This document shows, piece by piece, positions 18,050 to 27,901 of a DNA stretch of 64,000 nt. Below the pieces are notes generated by a model. The model searched no databases, was not told the origin of the DNA, and was given only the letters and a program-made list of their open reading frames with translations. Each line of letters opens with the position of its first letter. Positions within the stretch are counted from its first letter, which is position 1. The translations under genes were made by a program, and so were the position numbers. The stretch comes from Actinomadura graeca (GTDB lineage: Bacteria > Actinomycetota > Actinomycetes > Streptosporangiales > Streptosporangiaceae): positions 8,308,001-8,372,000 of the forward strand of contig NZ_CP059572.1 of the NCBI RefSeq assembly GCF_019175365.1, written 5' to 3'.

Positions 18050-19072
18050 TCATTTTGAGATTGGGCACCACGGTGACGGGCCGGGATGGTTCCGGGGGGT
18101 GGTCGAGTGCTCGATGGCCTCGATGCCTAACTCCCATACGTCCTGGTAGCTCATGCGGCCGGGCAGCCACTGCCCGAGGTCGAGCCTCTTGCCGCTCTGG
18201 ACACAGTTGTAGGGGGACAGCGCGAAGGGCCTTCCGTGGTTGTTGATGTCGAGGTGCTTGGGTCGGTTACCGATGCGGTAGTCGATACGGATCTCGAAGG
18301 TCACGGCCTGCCGGGTGGTGATCGACTGGATGAGGAGCGAGTCCTGCTGGCCGTCTTGCACGGTCAGGGTGCGGTTGTTGAAGAACAGGTCGCCGGGCTT
18401 GTATGGGCCCCCTTTGGGGCCGGACACCTCACGGGCGCGTGGATCGATCTGGTCAAAGTCGAACATCATCTTTATGGTCTCGCCGCCTTCTTGGGGCGGG
18501 ATGTTGACCAGACTGCCCCTGTAGGGCTTGGTGCGTTTGATGTTGACGGGGTGGACGTTATCCACGAAGAGCGGCTGGTTGCGTCGCCCCTCCAGTTTGA
18601 TCACCAGATTGAGCTTCTGCAGGTTGGCTCCGCCCGCCGAGCGCACCTCCTCGATCAGCCTGGAAAGGTTGTAGGCGTTAGCGTCCGCGTTCAGCGAGCT
18701 CCATCGCCAGGTTCTGAGGTAGTCCTGCTGCCGGGGTGTCAGGTTGATGCCCGCGGGTGTCACGATCTGGTAAGCGGGGTCGTTGAACTGGACCGTGTAG
18801 CGCATGTCCTGGTCGCCGTTGGGCCGTAACTCGGATCGCACCTTATCTTTGGCGGCAGGTGGATCGAAGCCTTGTGCCAGGACGAAGAGGATCAGGGCGC
18901 CGGTGAGTGTCCCGGCTACCCCGGTGACGACCGCGATGGCGCACCCTGTCGGCGTGTGCAGCCATTGCAACCATCCTCGCCTCGGCGGTTCGGGATGCGG
19001 GGGATGACCTCGAGGACGTCTGCGAGGCGGCCGGTGAGCTGGCCCGCGCGGTGACCAATGATGCTGGGACAC
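18050..19072 (-). CDS. Membrane-anchored protein of unknown function
   Basis: A 340-residue protein. GTG 19072 is chosen because GAAGGAG lies 6 bp upstream; ATG19087 and ATG19078 are alternatives. An Arg/Pro-rich N-terminus precedes one TM helix (CAIAVVTGVAGTLTGALILF, residues about 44-66). A large domain with mixed alpha/beta composition follows (NLSRLIEEVRSAGGANLQKL; VTFEIRIDYRIGNRPKHLDI). I do not recognise it. Codon use is less biased than in its neighbours. The N-terminus overlaps a Tn3 transposase remnant upstream. Confidence 0.6.
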   Translation of the reverse strand: MSQHHWSPRGPAHRPPRRRPRGHPPHPEPPRRGWLQWLHTPTGCAIAVVTGVAGTLTGALILFVLAQGFDPPAAKDKVRSELRPNGDQDMRYTVQFNDPAYQIVTPAGINLTPRQQDYLRTWRWSSLNADANAYNLSRLIEEVRSAGGANLQKLNLVIKLEGRRNQPLFVDNVHPVNIKRTKPYRGSLVNIPPQEGGETIKMMFDFDQIDPRAREVSGPKGGPYKPGDLFFNNRTLTVQDGQQDSLLIQSITTRQAVTFEIRIDYRIGNRPKHLDINNHGRPFALSPYNCVQSGKRLDLGQWLPGRMSYQDVWELGIEAIEHSTTPRNHPGPSPWCPISK

Positions 19073-19099
19073 GTGCATCTCCTTCATCAAAATTGGGCG

Positions 19100-19250
19100 G
19101 GGGGTTATGTCGTGGGTCCAATAGCCGGACCGGCAGCTCAGCCGTGCGCAGCGCCGACCGGACGATGCGGTCGACCCGCTTGAGCGTCGGCGGCTTAATC
19201 CGCTCGGCGCGGCACCGTGCTAGCTCATCCAGACCCATTGACCGCCCCAC
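19100..19250 (-). pseudogene. Tn3 transposase N-terminal (DUF4158-like) remnant
   Basis: The minus-strand frame reads GLDELARCRAERIKPPTLKR then VDRIVRSALRTAE. This resembles the RIEPPxxxRVxRIVxSAL stretch of the DUF4158 N-terminal domain of Tn3-family transposases. The similarity ends after about 45 residues. Confidence 0.45.
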
Positions 19251-19336
19251 GGCCGAAGATCCTTACGCCCCAGACCATCCAACGCCGGGCTTACCCGGCA
19301 GTCACCACAAACCGTTCTAGATCATCACGGTTTTCC

Positions 19337-19990
19337 TCATGGGACACCGTTCTTTAGCAGCCATAGGCCCAGCGGGTTCGCGGTGACGTCGGCCAGCGCC
19401 GCGGCCGGGTGACCGGGTGGGCGCTGGTCCGGCGGGGTGTGGCGCAGGGTGGTGAGGACGTGCTGCCAGGCCGGTCCGGGGTCGGGTGGCAGGCAGTGAG
19501 GCAGGTGGTCCGCCGCGGCCGCTGGGTTCAGGGGGCGGGGTTCCAGCACGGTGGCGGAGGTGATCACATTTGCGGCTTGGTGGACTGCGGTGGTGAACTC
19601 GGCTGTGCGGCTGGTGAGGATGAGCTGGTCATCGGCGCTCAGCGACCGGTTCAGCGCGCCGATGGCAGCCGTGTGGGCGGGTGCGGGGAGTGCGTCCAGG
19701 CCGTCCAGGACGGGCAGCAGATGGCCGCGCGGGACCAGTGCTCGCACGGTTTGTTCGCCGAGTCCGGGGGCGCGCAGTGTGGGATAGTCGGCCAGGAGCC
19801 GGTCGGTGAGCCAGTCGTGCAGCCGGGGGAAGCGTTCGGTGTCCCAGTCGGCGATCGGGAGCAGGACCGGGACCGGTTCGTCAGGGTGCGGGGGGTGGGT
19901 GGCCAGCAGGTGCAGCTGCAGCTGCAGCGTGGTCTTGCCTGCCCCTGGGCCTCCCAAGATGATCAAGCGACGTCGGCGGGTCTGGCGGAA
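19337..19990 (-). pseudogene. NACHT ATPase core fragment
   Basis: A minus-strand frame of about 210 residues. Walker A is IILGGPGAGKTTLQLQL; the sensor/Walker B is HLLPVLDGLDALPAP; a LILTSRTAEF strand and NPLGLWLL complete a NACHT NTPase core. The usual N-terminal sensor and C-terminal repeats are absent, and the frame stops right after the core at 19337. It is the same fold as the NACHT gene at 46.7 kb but a different sequence. Confidence 0.7.
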
Positions 19991-20235
19991 CCGGGTTGTG
20001 AGTGTGTTCCCTGTCCTTGGTGTGGGTTGCGGATTAGGCGGTCTGTAGAGTTTCTGATGGTCAGGAGCTCATCGAAGCATTTCGCCTCGGGTCTGGTGGG
20101 GCTGGGTGAGGTCTTCTGCGGAGCCGTTCGTGCGAGCAATGTGCAAGCACAGGGCCACGCGTGGCGAGCTTTGCCCGCAGGTCACCACTACCGCCTGAGG
20201 GGGCCCCGTGCGGGCCCGCACTCCGGTGGTTACGG

Positions 20236-20324
20236 GGGACCATCCCCGCGCGTGCGGGGAGAAGCTCAAGACCTACTTGTCCGGCTCCTGACCAGCGGAC
20301 TATCACCGCTCGCGCGGGAAGAAC
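20236..20324. CRISPR. Degenerate CRISPR-like scrap, two repeats
   Basis: A 29-bp unit at 20236-20264 has the CCCCGCGCGTGCGGGG hairpin and GGGACCAT start of actinobacterial type I-E repeats. A decayed copy lies 60 bp downstream at 20296-20324 (CGGACTATCACCGCTCGCGC...), leaving a 31-bp spacer. No cas genes or further clear units are in the window. Confidence 0.4.
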
Positions 20325-20439
20325 TGGAGGACGGGAAGTATGTCGAATCCCGGCCCTTGACACCGTGGCCGCGATCGTCCCGGCTTGGTGGAGGGTCGAT
20401 CTGTTTGACGCGGTCATCTGGGCGTCGCAGAGTTTCCCC

Positions 20440-20892
20440 GTGACCCCACCAGGTGCCTCCCCGTCCTCCCAGCCCGAGGCCTCCAACGATCTTCTGATCG
20501 CCGCGTTGAACCATGCATGGGCGGCTCATGAAGCGAGGACCAACAGAGGTTTGCAGGTAGCGAACTACTACCTGGTCTCGACTGCGATCTTGGCGACTGC
20601 CTACGTCAGTGCGATCACCGCAAACTTGAACATGATCGCCGGGGTCCTGGGCATTTATGAGGCGATCACAACCTTTTTGGCCTATCGAATCGGGCGAGGG
20701 CAGGCTGAGGGGGCCTGGCGGGAAGGCAATGCCGTCGCAGAGCTTAGAGCTAGAGTGGCCGACGATCTGAGACTGGAGAAGTTCCAGGTCAGGCAGAACA
20801 AGCCGCGCCCGAGTTGGTGGCCCTCGAAGGCGGCGTTCTCAGCGGCCACTGCCCTCGCTGTCAGCGCTGCGAGTTATGCCTTCCTCAGGTGA
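20440..20892 (+). CDS. Small membrane protein, two to three TM helices
   Basis: A 150-residue protein from GTG 20440; the start is uncertain and no strong ribosome-binding site is visible. A helical N-terminus (LLIAALNHAWAAHEARTNRG) is followed by two TM stretches (YYLVSTAILATAYVSAITAN and MIAGVLGIYEAITTFLAY), a charged helix (EGNAVAELRARVADDLRLEK) and a terminal TM. The arrangement resembles small membrane effectors of defence systems such as 2TM-type proteins, but I cannot assign a family. It stands alone in decayed DNA. Confidence 0.55.
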   Translation: MTPPGASPSSQPEASNDLLIAALNHAWAAHEARTNRGLQVANYYLVSTAILATAYVSAITANLNMIAGVLGIYEAITTFLAYRIGRGQAEGAWREGNAVAELRARVADDLRLEKFQVRQNKPRPSWWPSKAAFSAATALAVSAASYAFLR

Positions 20893-21785
20893 CATGTGCG
20901 TTTCCGGCGCAGTGACCACGAGGCTCATGTCTCGAAAATGATCGGTCACGAGATCCGCCTGGGAGGTGCCCGATCAGCCGCTGTTCATGCAGGCCGGTGA
21001 TATCGCGGAGCCCGCTTCGGATCGGTGAAGGGCACTGGCGAGCGAATGCCCCTCCAGGGACGAAGGACGGGCATTAGGCAGCGCGGAGAGGCTGCCGGGC
21101 GTCTGACAGACGTGAGCGAGCTCAATACCCCCTTGCCAACCCCGCCCGATCCGGCCGCAGGCCCGATGAGCCCGCACGCCCCAGCGCTACGCTGGCCTCG
21201 GCGACAGAGCCGGTTGATCCGGTGCCTCGGGTGAGCGCGCCGGGTTGGGCCGAGCTGGACGATCTGCCCGGCGGCTGGAGTTGCAGCGGCAACGCCGTGA
21301 CCATGAACGTGAGCGCGCCGAGGACCGCGCGGACGCTGCCCGGAATTGTGCCGGCGCCGTGCGGGAACGGCGACACGTCAGGGCCGCTATCAGTGGATCA
21401 ACAGCGGGTGTTGCTGATCGGGGCGCTCCTGGCCGACGGCAGCCTGCTGGCCACCGCGGTGACCTTACGCACCGGCCAGGACGACACGGTGACTACACCC
21501 GCCTCGCCGCTCGCGCTCGGTGAAGTCCAGACCGCTCAGGCGCGCGAACAGCAGTCCCAGCAGGTGGGCCTGATTTAGGCGCTGGTTCCGCTTCCGCTGG
21601 GCGGTTGAGGTGCCCTGGAACGCGACCTGGTGCCGAGCGGAACGCTCCGGTCTTCGGATTGGCGGGCGGCGGCCGCGGCGAACAGTGCGTTGAGCGCATC
21701 GCACAGGTCGGTGCCGGCGGGTGCGAGCGCGGGCGGGTCAGGGGCGAGCGTGGCCAGCAGCTGCGTGGCCTGGCAGCGCAGCCAC
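20893..21785. other. Low-information stretch
   Basis: No supported gene. Short plus-strand coding-like pieces appear (for example VDQQRVLLIGALLADGSLLA near 21390-21460), without a start or a continuing frame. Confidence 0.4.
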
Positions 21786-21792
21786 TCGGCGC

Positions 21793-22808
21793 CATGCCGG
21801 GCACAACCCAGCTATCCCTCGCGACCGTCGCCCGGTACGCGGCCGGGGAACGCCCGGTTTAGCTGGCCTGGGACCCACACGGCCTCGCCGAGGACCTGAC
21901 CCACTTTCCGGCCCTGGCCGCCGTCGCCCACCCGCCCCGCCGCCCCAGCGGACGCAGACGGTGCCGCCGGTGGAGCGGGCCCGCGGGCGTACCGCCGCGC
22001 CGTCTACCGCGCCGCCGCGCAGCGGGTCGCCGCGCACGCCGACCTGACACGCGGTCAGTGCCAGCTCGTGCAAACCGGCCTGGGCCGCGACGCGGTCCAC
22101 CGCCCTTCCTCGCAGATCACCCCGGAACAGGGCGAACTACTGAAGGCCGCACTCACCAACACCCAGCAGGGAGGACGAGGACCCTACGGTGCCGGGGCCC
22201 TGCTGCGCGACCTGACCGCGGTGCGCCACCTGCTGACCCGCCGCGACCGGCAGCACCGGCGAGCCGCCGCCGTCGGCGACAGCGTACCCGCCCCGCAATC
22301 CGCTGACGCTCTGACGGCGGCACTCGGGCATGCGGCCGACCGGATTGTCCAGCACTACCGCACCGTGACCGCGCTCGTCCAAGAGCACCACTGGCTGCCC
22401 GCCCGCCACCTCGACCACGGCTCCACCGCAGGGCAGGACCCCGCCGGGCACCGGCAGCCGGCCACCTCTCTGGACACGGTGTCGTGGTGGGGCCCCCGGC
22501 CTGAGGACCGCGAAGCCGTGCGGCTGCTGGCCGGCCCGTTCTTTGACCACGAACGCGCCGCCGGGATCCGCCACGGCTACGACCCCTTCGACCGCCTCGT
22601 GCTGCACTGCGCCGCAGCCCACGCGTTCGCCGTGCAGTGGCCCGCCGCCTGCGCGCCCTCACCGGACCGGCAGATCACCCCCGCCTACCGGCCCCTGCCG
22701 AACGGTCGCGTGGACCTGGAACCGCTCGGCGACCGGGCACACCCGTACCCGGAGCCCAGCGCCACACCCTCGGCCCCGATCACGAGCACAGGCCAAGACC
22801 GAAGGTAG
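21793..22808 (+). pseudogene. Uncharacterised gene with in-frame TAG and a frameshift
   Basis: Coding-quality sequence begins MPGTTQLSLATVARYAAGER, meets an in-frame TAG at 21860-21862, and continues LAWDPHGLAEDLTHFPALAA. A frameshift at about 21920-21970 moves it to the frame RAYRRAVYRAAAQRVAAHAD..., which stays open to a TAG at 22808. The last segment (246 codons from GTG 22068) has His-rich helical stretches (VQHYRTVTALVQEHHWLPAR) and a Pro-rich tail. The family is not recognised. GTG 22068 could give a residual product. Confidence 0.45.
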
Positions 22809-23354
22809 TGCGCACGAGCACGCGAATCGGGGAACCCCCGAGCCCCGTGCGGACAACCCCGCGCCGCCGGTTCGGCCCTGGAGCGGCCACGGGCCCGGTC
22901 ACGGGTCGCCGTGGTCCCGCCTCGGGTGCGGAACTGCGGAATGCGACCGGGGGTGCTCGCTAGGGTGGGGCACTGCCCATATCCCGGGTCACGGTGAATG
23001 CAGCACAGGTCACGGGATCGGGGTGATCGATGGGCCGGGCGCCGCCGGTGCCCGGGGGCGCCCGGCTGGCCGATCCCGGGCACGTCGCCCACGGCGGGGA
23101 TCTTCGGGTCCGGGGGGCGCGGGAGCAGTCGTCGGTCCTATACAGCGCCGCTGTCGGTCTCCGAGGCCGCCTGCACGGATGCGTGAAGCGCCGCGCACAA
23201 GGGGCGGTGACCGGTCTGGGGCAGGGGGTGGCGGGGCGGTGGCGCGGGTGTCGATGATGTCGGTCATGACGGGGCGAGGGCGGGCGGGCAGGGGCGCGGG
23301 TCGGCCGGGTGCGGTGCGGCCGGGTGCGGGGGAGTAGGTTCTCCCCGCGGGTTC
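22809..23354. other. Upstream region of the NB-ARC gene
   Basis: No gene seen. It contains a 36-bp element (22967-23004) repeated upstream of the 2TM operon at 52.1 kb, listed separately, and presumably the promoter for the STAND gene. Confidence 0.4.
22967..23004 (+). promoter_or_regulatory. Conserved upstream element, copy 1
   Basis: The sequence CACTGCCCATATCCCGGGTC followed by ACGGTGAATGCAGCA recurs at 52093-52128 on the opposite strand with about two differences. Each copy lies 200-350 bp upstream of, and in the same orientation as, the next gene. It may be a shared regulatory element. Confidence 0.45.
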
Positions 23355-26215
23355 ATGAGGGCCGATCGTGGTGAGGGGTGCGGGGAGGGCGGGGTCTTCC
23401 AGGAGGCCACCGCCTCTGGCGGCGGCCGGGTGTATCAGGCGGGCCGGGATCAGCACGTGCACCACCATCACCCGCACCCCGCCGGGGCCGGTGGTGGGGC
23501 CTTGCCGGGTGGGGTGGTGTCGTTACCGGCGGCGCCGCTGCTGGTGGGCCGCCGGGCCGAGACCGACGTGCTGCTCGGGGTGCTGGCCCCCGGCCCGGAC
23601 GGCCCTGCCCCCAAAGCCGCGCCCGTCCCCCCTGCGGGAGCGGTGGATCTGGATGCGGTGGATCTGGATGTGGCGGGGCTGGGTGCGGCGGGTCCGGGTG
23701 GTGTGGTGGTGGTGTCGGCGGTGCAGGGGCTGGGCAGGATCGGCAAGACCGCGCTGGCGCTGCACGCCGCGCATCAGGCGGTGGCGCGGGGCTGGTTTCC
23801 CGGTGGGGCGTTGTTCGTGGAGATGCGCGGTTACGACCCGGCCGGGGGGATGAGTGCCGAGCAGGCGGTCGAGGTGCTGCTGCGCGCCCTGGGGGTGCCC
23901 GTTGGGGATCTGCCACCCACCCCCGCGGAGCGGGCCGGGCTGTACCAGGCGGAGCTGGCGCGGCGCGCGGGGCGGGGTGAGCGGGTGCTGGTGGTGGCCG
24001 ACAACGCCTCGGAGACCGGGCAGGTGGAGCCGCTGGTCCCCGCCGGTCGGGTGCATCGGCTGCTGGTGACCTCGCGCGACACCCTGACCGGGCTGGACGC
24101 CCGGTTGCTGGACGTGGACGAGCTGGAGCCCGACGCCGCGGCCGAGCTGATCGGCTTGGTGCTGCTGCGGGCCCGGCCAGGGGATGGCCGCCCGGGTGCC
24201 GAGGCGGCGGCGGTGCGGCGGGTCGCGGCGTTGTGCGGGCGGTTGCCGCTGGCGTTGCAGATCGCCGCGGCGATCCTGGTCGCCGACCCCGGCCTGCCCG
24301 TCGCCGCGCTCGCCGGGGCGCTGGCCGATCAGCGCAAGCGGCTGGACCGGCTCACCCCGCCCGGCCCTGCGGGGCGGCCCGCCGGCGGGCGGTCGGCGCC
24401 GGTGCGGGCGGCGTTCGCGCTGTCCTACCGCCGCCTGCACCCCAGCCTGCAGCGGCTGTTTCGGTGGCTTTCGCTCAATCCCGGGCCCGACATCGCCACC
24501 GGCGCCGCCGCCGCGCTCGTCGCCGACCCCGACGGTCCCGCCGACTCGGCTGAGCCCGGTGATCGGGCCGAGCCCGGCGAGTTCGCTGGCAGGGTTCGGG
24601 CCGGGCTGGCGGGGCTGGCGGCTGCGGGGCTGCTGGCCGAGGTGCCGGTGGGGTCGGGGCGGTGGCGGATGCACGACCTTCTCAAGCTGTACGCCGCCGA
24701 ACTGGCGCGCGCCGACGGCCGCCATCCCCAGGCGCTGGAGCGGCTGATGGAGTACTACGCCGTCACTGTCGTCGCCGCGGACGGGCACGTGGTGGCGCGG
24801 CCGGAGATCGGGTTGTCCGGCCGGTTCACCGGCCGGCAGGACGCGCTTGCGTGGCTGGACGCCGAACGCCTCAACCTGGTCGCGGCCGTTGCGGTGGCCG
24901 CCGCCGTCCGTCCGGCGGCCGCCATCGCCCTCGCCGAGGCGGTGGGTGACTTCCTGCTGCTGCGCCGCCATTTCGGCGATGCCCTGGCCAACGCCCGGCG
25001 CGCCCTCGCCGTCAGCCGCCAGCTCGGCGACCGGGGCGGCGAGTGCCGCGTGCTGAACAACCTCGGCCTGGCCCTGCAGCAGGCGCGGCGGTTCGAGGAG
25101 GCCATCGACGCCCATACCAAGGCCGCCGCCATCGCCCGCGGTCTGGGCGAGCGGCAGGGCGAAGGCGCGTCGCTGGCCAACCTCGGCGCCGCCCTGCGGC
25201 AGACGCGGCGGTTCGAGGAGGCGGTCACCGTCTGCACCCAGGCCACCGCCATCTTTCGTGGCCTGGGCGACCGGCACAGCGAAGGCCAGGCACTGGCCAA
25301 CCTCGGCGTCGCCCTGCGGCAGACGCGGCGGTTCGAGGAGGCGATCGCGGCCTGCACCCAGGCCCTCGCCCTCGCCCGCGACCTGGGCGACCAGCACGGC
25401 GAAGGCCAGGCGCTGGCCAGCCTCGGCCTGGTCCTGCGGGAGGTGCAGCGCTTCCCCGAGGCGGTCACCGCCCACACCCAGACCGTGGCCATCTACCGGG
25501 ATCTGGGCGACCGGCACGGCCAGGGCCAGTCGCTGGCCAACCTCGGCGTCGCCCTATGGGAGGTGCACCAGATCGAGGACGCGATCGCCGTCTGCACCCA
25601 GGCCGCCGGCATCCTTCGCGGCCTGGGCGACCGGGCCGGCGAGGGCCAGGCATTGAACACCGTCGGCCTGGGCTTGCGGGAGTTGGCGCGGTTCGAGGAC
25701 GCGGTCACCGCCCACACCCAGGTCGCCGCCATCTACCGCGATCTGGGCGACCGGTACCGCGAAGGCGAGGCGCTGACCAACCTCGGCCTGGCCTTGCAGG
25801 ACGTGCGGCGGTTCGACGAGGCCATCGGCGCCCACACCCGGTACCTGGCCATCTCCTGCGACCTTGGCGACCCGCACGGCCAAGGCCACGCGCTGACCAA
25901 CCTGGGTGTCGCCCTGCAGCAGGCGCGGCGCTACGACGAGGCCATCACCGCCTGCACCCGGGCCGCCGGCATCTTCGGCGACCTGGGCGACAGGCACGGC
26001 CAAGGCCAGGCGTTAACAACCTCGCCCTGGCCTTGCGGGAGGTGCGGCGCTTCGACGAGGCGATCGCCGCCTGCACCCGGGCCGCCGGCATCTTCGGTGA
26101 CCTGGGCGACCGGCACGGCCAGGCCGTGACGCTGGACAATCTTGAGACGACGCGGCGGCAGATGGCGGCCCATGGCCGGCTGCGGCGCTGGTGGCGGGCG
26201 GTCACCCGCCGCTAG
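23355..26215 (+). pseudogene. NB-ARC STAND ATPase with TPR tail, broken by a 1-bp loss
   Basis: ATG 23355 opens a STAND protein. Residues 20-40 contain GGRVYQAGRDQHVHHHH, an N-terminal motif common before actinobacterial STAND domains. The P-loop is SAVQGLGRIGKTALAL (residues about 122-136); LVVADNAS and LLVTSRD are the Walker-B/RNBS-like strands; LCGRLPLALQIAAA is the GLPLA motif. From residue about 550 at least ten 40-residue TPRs follow (ALANLGVALRQTRRFEEAIA type). At about 26013 the codons GCG TTA ACA replace an expected GCG TTG AAC. Restoring one G lets the frame continue NNLALALREVRRFDEAIAAC... to TAG/TGA at 26215 (about 953 residues). As it stands the last TPR and tail are lost at 26129. 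Confidence 0.75.
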
Positions 26216-26330
26216 CAGACCCGCAGCCGAACCCCCGGGACGCACCGTCAGCCCGCCCGGCAGGCACGGCACAAAGGTGCGGCGCGCGGCCCCGGCACCA
26301 CCGAGCGGATCGAACCGATCGGGGCCGTCC

Positions 26331-26510
26331 GTGGCCGTCTGTTGCGGGATCTCGCACTCCCCGGGGCCGCCCTCGGCCGCCGGCGACGTCGAGGACACGG
26401 CCGAGAACGGGCCCTCACCGGTCGCGAAAACGGTGTGTTCGCACGCCGACGCGACTCACCGGACCGAACACGGGCACTGCGACGTCACCGCCTGCACGAA
26501 CCACCGCTGA
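26331..26510 (+). CDS. Possible small Cys/His-rich protein
   Basis: 59 codons from GTG 26331. There are two N-terminal cysteines (VAVCCGISHS) and a C-terminal cluster CSHADATHRTEHGHCDVTAC, which could bind a metal. There is no recognised family and only a weak ribosome-binding site. It may be spurious. Confidence 0.25.
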   Translation: MAVCCGISHSPGPPSAAGDVEDTAENGPSPVAKTVCSHADATHRTEHGHCDVTACTNHR

Positions 26511-26609
26511 TCGGACACCTCCCGATGGGTCTGGCATCCGAAGGTCTCCCAGACAGCACCACCAGGGCATCGACGGCCCTTTGACCGCGGGACGGGGTTG
26601 TCCGGTTGC

Positions 26610-26687
26610 GGGCTTATGCGGCGTGGTGGGCGGGGTCGCCTGCGGCCAGGTCCCGATACATCCCCACCGCCTCCCGCACCACCTGCA
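26610..26687 (-). pseudogene. TPR remnant of the third STAND family
   Basis: The minus strand reads MQVVREAVGMYRDLAAGDPA then HHAA and a stop. This closely matches the repeat unit of the STAND gene at 56.4-59.4 kb (LRVVREAVGLCRELAADN). It is a scrap just downstream of the RNase HI gene. Confidence 0.5.
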
Positions 26688-27365
26688 TCACGGCTTGGCG
26701 GTTTCCCCGGCCTGCGCGCATGCCGGGTGCCCCCATCTACCGCCCACACCTTTGACGATCTCGTCTCCGGGCTTGAAAGCCTCTCCACAACGACAGATCC
26801 CAGGAAACTTGGCCGTGATAGCAGCCGACCTCGAAACCCGGTAGGGCGCTGATAGGCGACGGGGCTGAACATCATCGGCTTCCGGGGGGACCTCGTCAGC
26901 GCTGGTGCCGCTGGCGGCCTGCTGGCTGGTCGCTGCGGCATTGGCCGCCCGGTCGGCGAGCGCGTTGAGGAAGTCCCCATCCTCCTGGTGCGCCCGGACG
27001 TGCACGAACACGACCGTGCGTCCAGTCAGCAGGTCATCGATCGCCTCGATCAGGTATCGGTTCGCGACCGGCTTCTTGGAAGCGGTCTTCCAGCCCCTGG
27101 CCTTCCAGCCGGGCAGCCACTTGGTCACCGCGTCGATCGCGTACTTGGAGTCCATGCGGATCTCCAAATCTGCGTCCTTGTCGGTGGTCAGCAACAGCTG
27201 CTGCAGGGCTGCTAACTCGGCGACATTGTTGGTCGCATCGCCGAGTGGCCCGCACGCCCATCGCACTACTCGCTCATCGGCATCGGCGATGACCCACCCC
27301 CAGCCGGCAGGACCAGGGTTGTTCTTGCAGGCTCCGTCACAAGCGGCGATGAGGCGGTTCGGCAT
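26688..27365 (-). CDS. rnhA: RNase HI with extra C-terminal zinc-binding-like domain
   Basis: A 225-residue protein from ATG 27365. Residues 1-150 are type 1 RNase H, which cleaves the RNA strand of RNA-DNA hybrids. The catalytic acidic residues are in ACDGACKNNPGPAGWG (Asp10), NNVAELAALQ (Glu48), MDSKYAIDAV (Asp70) and ALADRAA (last Asp). After a linker the tail has FPGICRCGEAFKPGDEIV and RWGHPACAQ, a CxC...HxxC set as in small treble-clef domains. This tail is not part of classic RnhA and could bind metal or nucleic acid. The gene is flanked by STAND debris, so it is probably accessory rather than the housekeeping copy. Confidence 0.85.
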   Translation of the reverse strand: MPNRLIAACDGACKNNPGPAGWGWVIADADERVVRWACGPLGDATNNVAELAALQQLLLTTDKDADLEIRMDSKYAIDAVTKWLPGWKARGWKTASKKPVANRYLIEAIDDLLTGRTVVFVHVRAHQEDGDFLNALADRAANAAATSQQAASGTSADEVPPEADDVQPRRLSAPYRVSRSAAITAKFPGICRCGEAFKPGDEIVKGVGGRWGHPACAQAGETAKP

Positions 27366-27901
27366 CCGCCCATGCTGCCAGGCCCGCGGATCAAAGTGGG
27401 GCCGATCGCGGGACGACAACAGATGGAGTACCCGGGAGCTCCCGGCACCGCGCACGGCCTCTGCTGCTAGTCATGCGGGAACCCGGACTACTTGCGCGTG
27501 CCGCGCGTGCGCCTACAAAGTGGCTACGCCGTCGTCGCTAAGCTGCGCGCTCTCGGACGCCGTCGCTGTTACCGCGACCGATCCTGCCCTGAGGACGCAC
27601 TTGGGGGCCGCCCGCGAGGTCGTCGGCAACAACGGTTCTCTCCATAGTTCGCAGGTGTTTCAGGTGAGACTCTGAGAGATCTCCGGTGGCTTTGCTGTGA
27701 TCACCCGGTTTTCCCCGCTCCGCGCCTACTCGGGGTGACGGTAACCACCGTGCCATATGCCACAATCCGGCCCCGGCTGGCAGGCAAGGTGCGTACGCGG
27801 CGACCGGCGGCCCAGGTGATTCAGGTCCGGGCAGGATGGGATAGGTCCGGCACGGTGCGCGGAAACATGTTATCCACCGATTCGGACGGTCAGCTCAGCG
27901 C
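27366..27901. other. Intergenic stretch
   Basis: No supported gene. It separates the minus-strand rnhA start from the end of the minus-strand membrane protein gene. Confidence 0.4.

Noticed and set aside
23523..25517. Large minus-strand frame opposite the NB-ARC/TPR gene
   Set aside because: Low-complexity Gly/Gln/His-rich antisense of the TPR region without a start site or domain.
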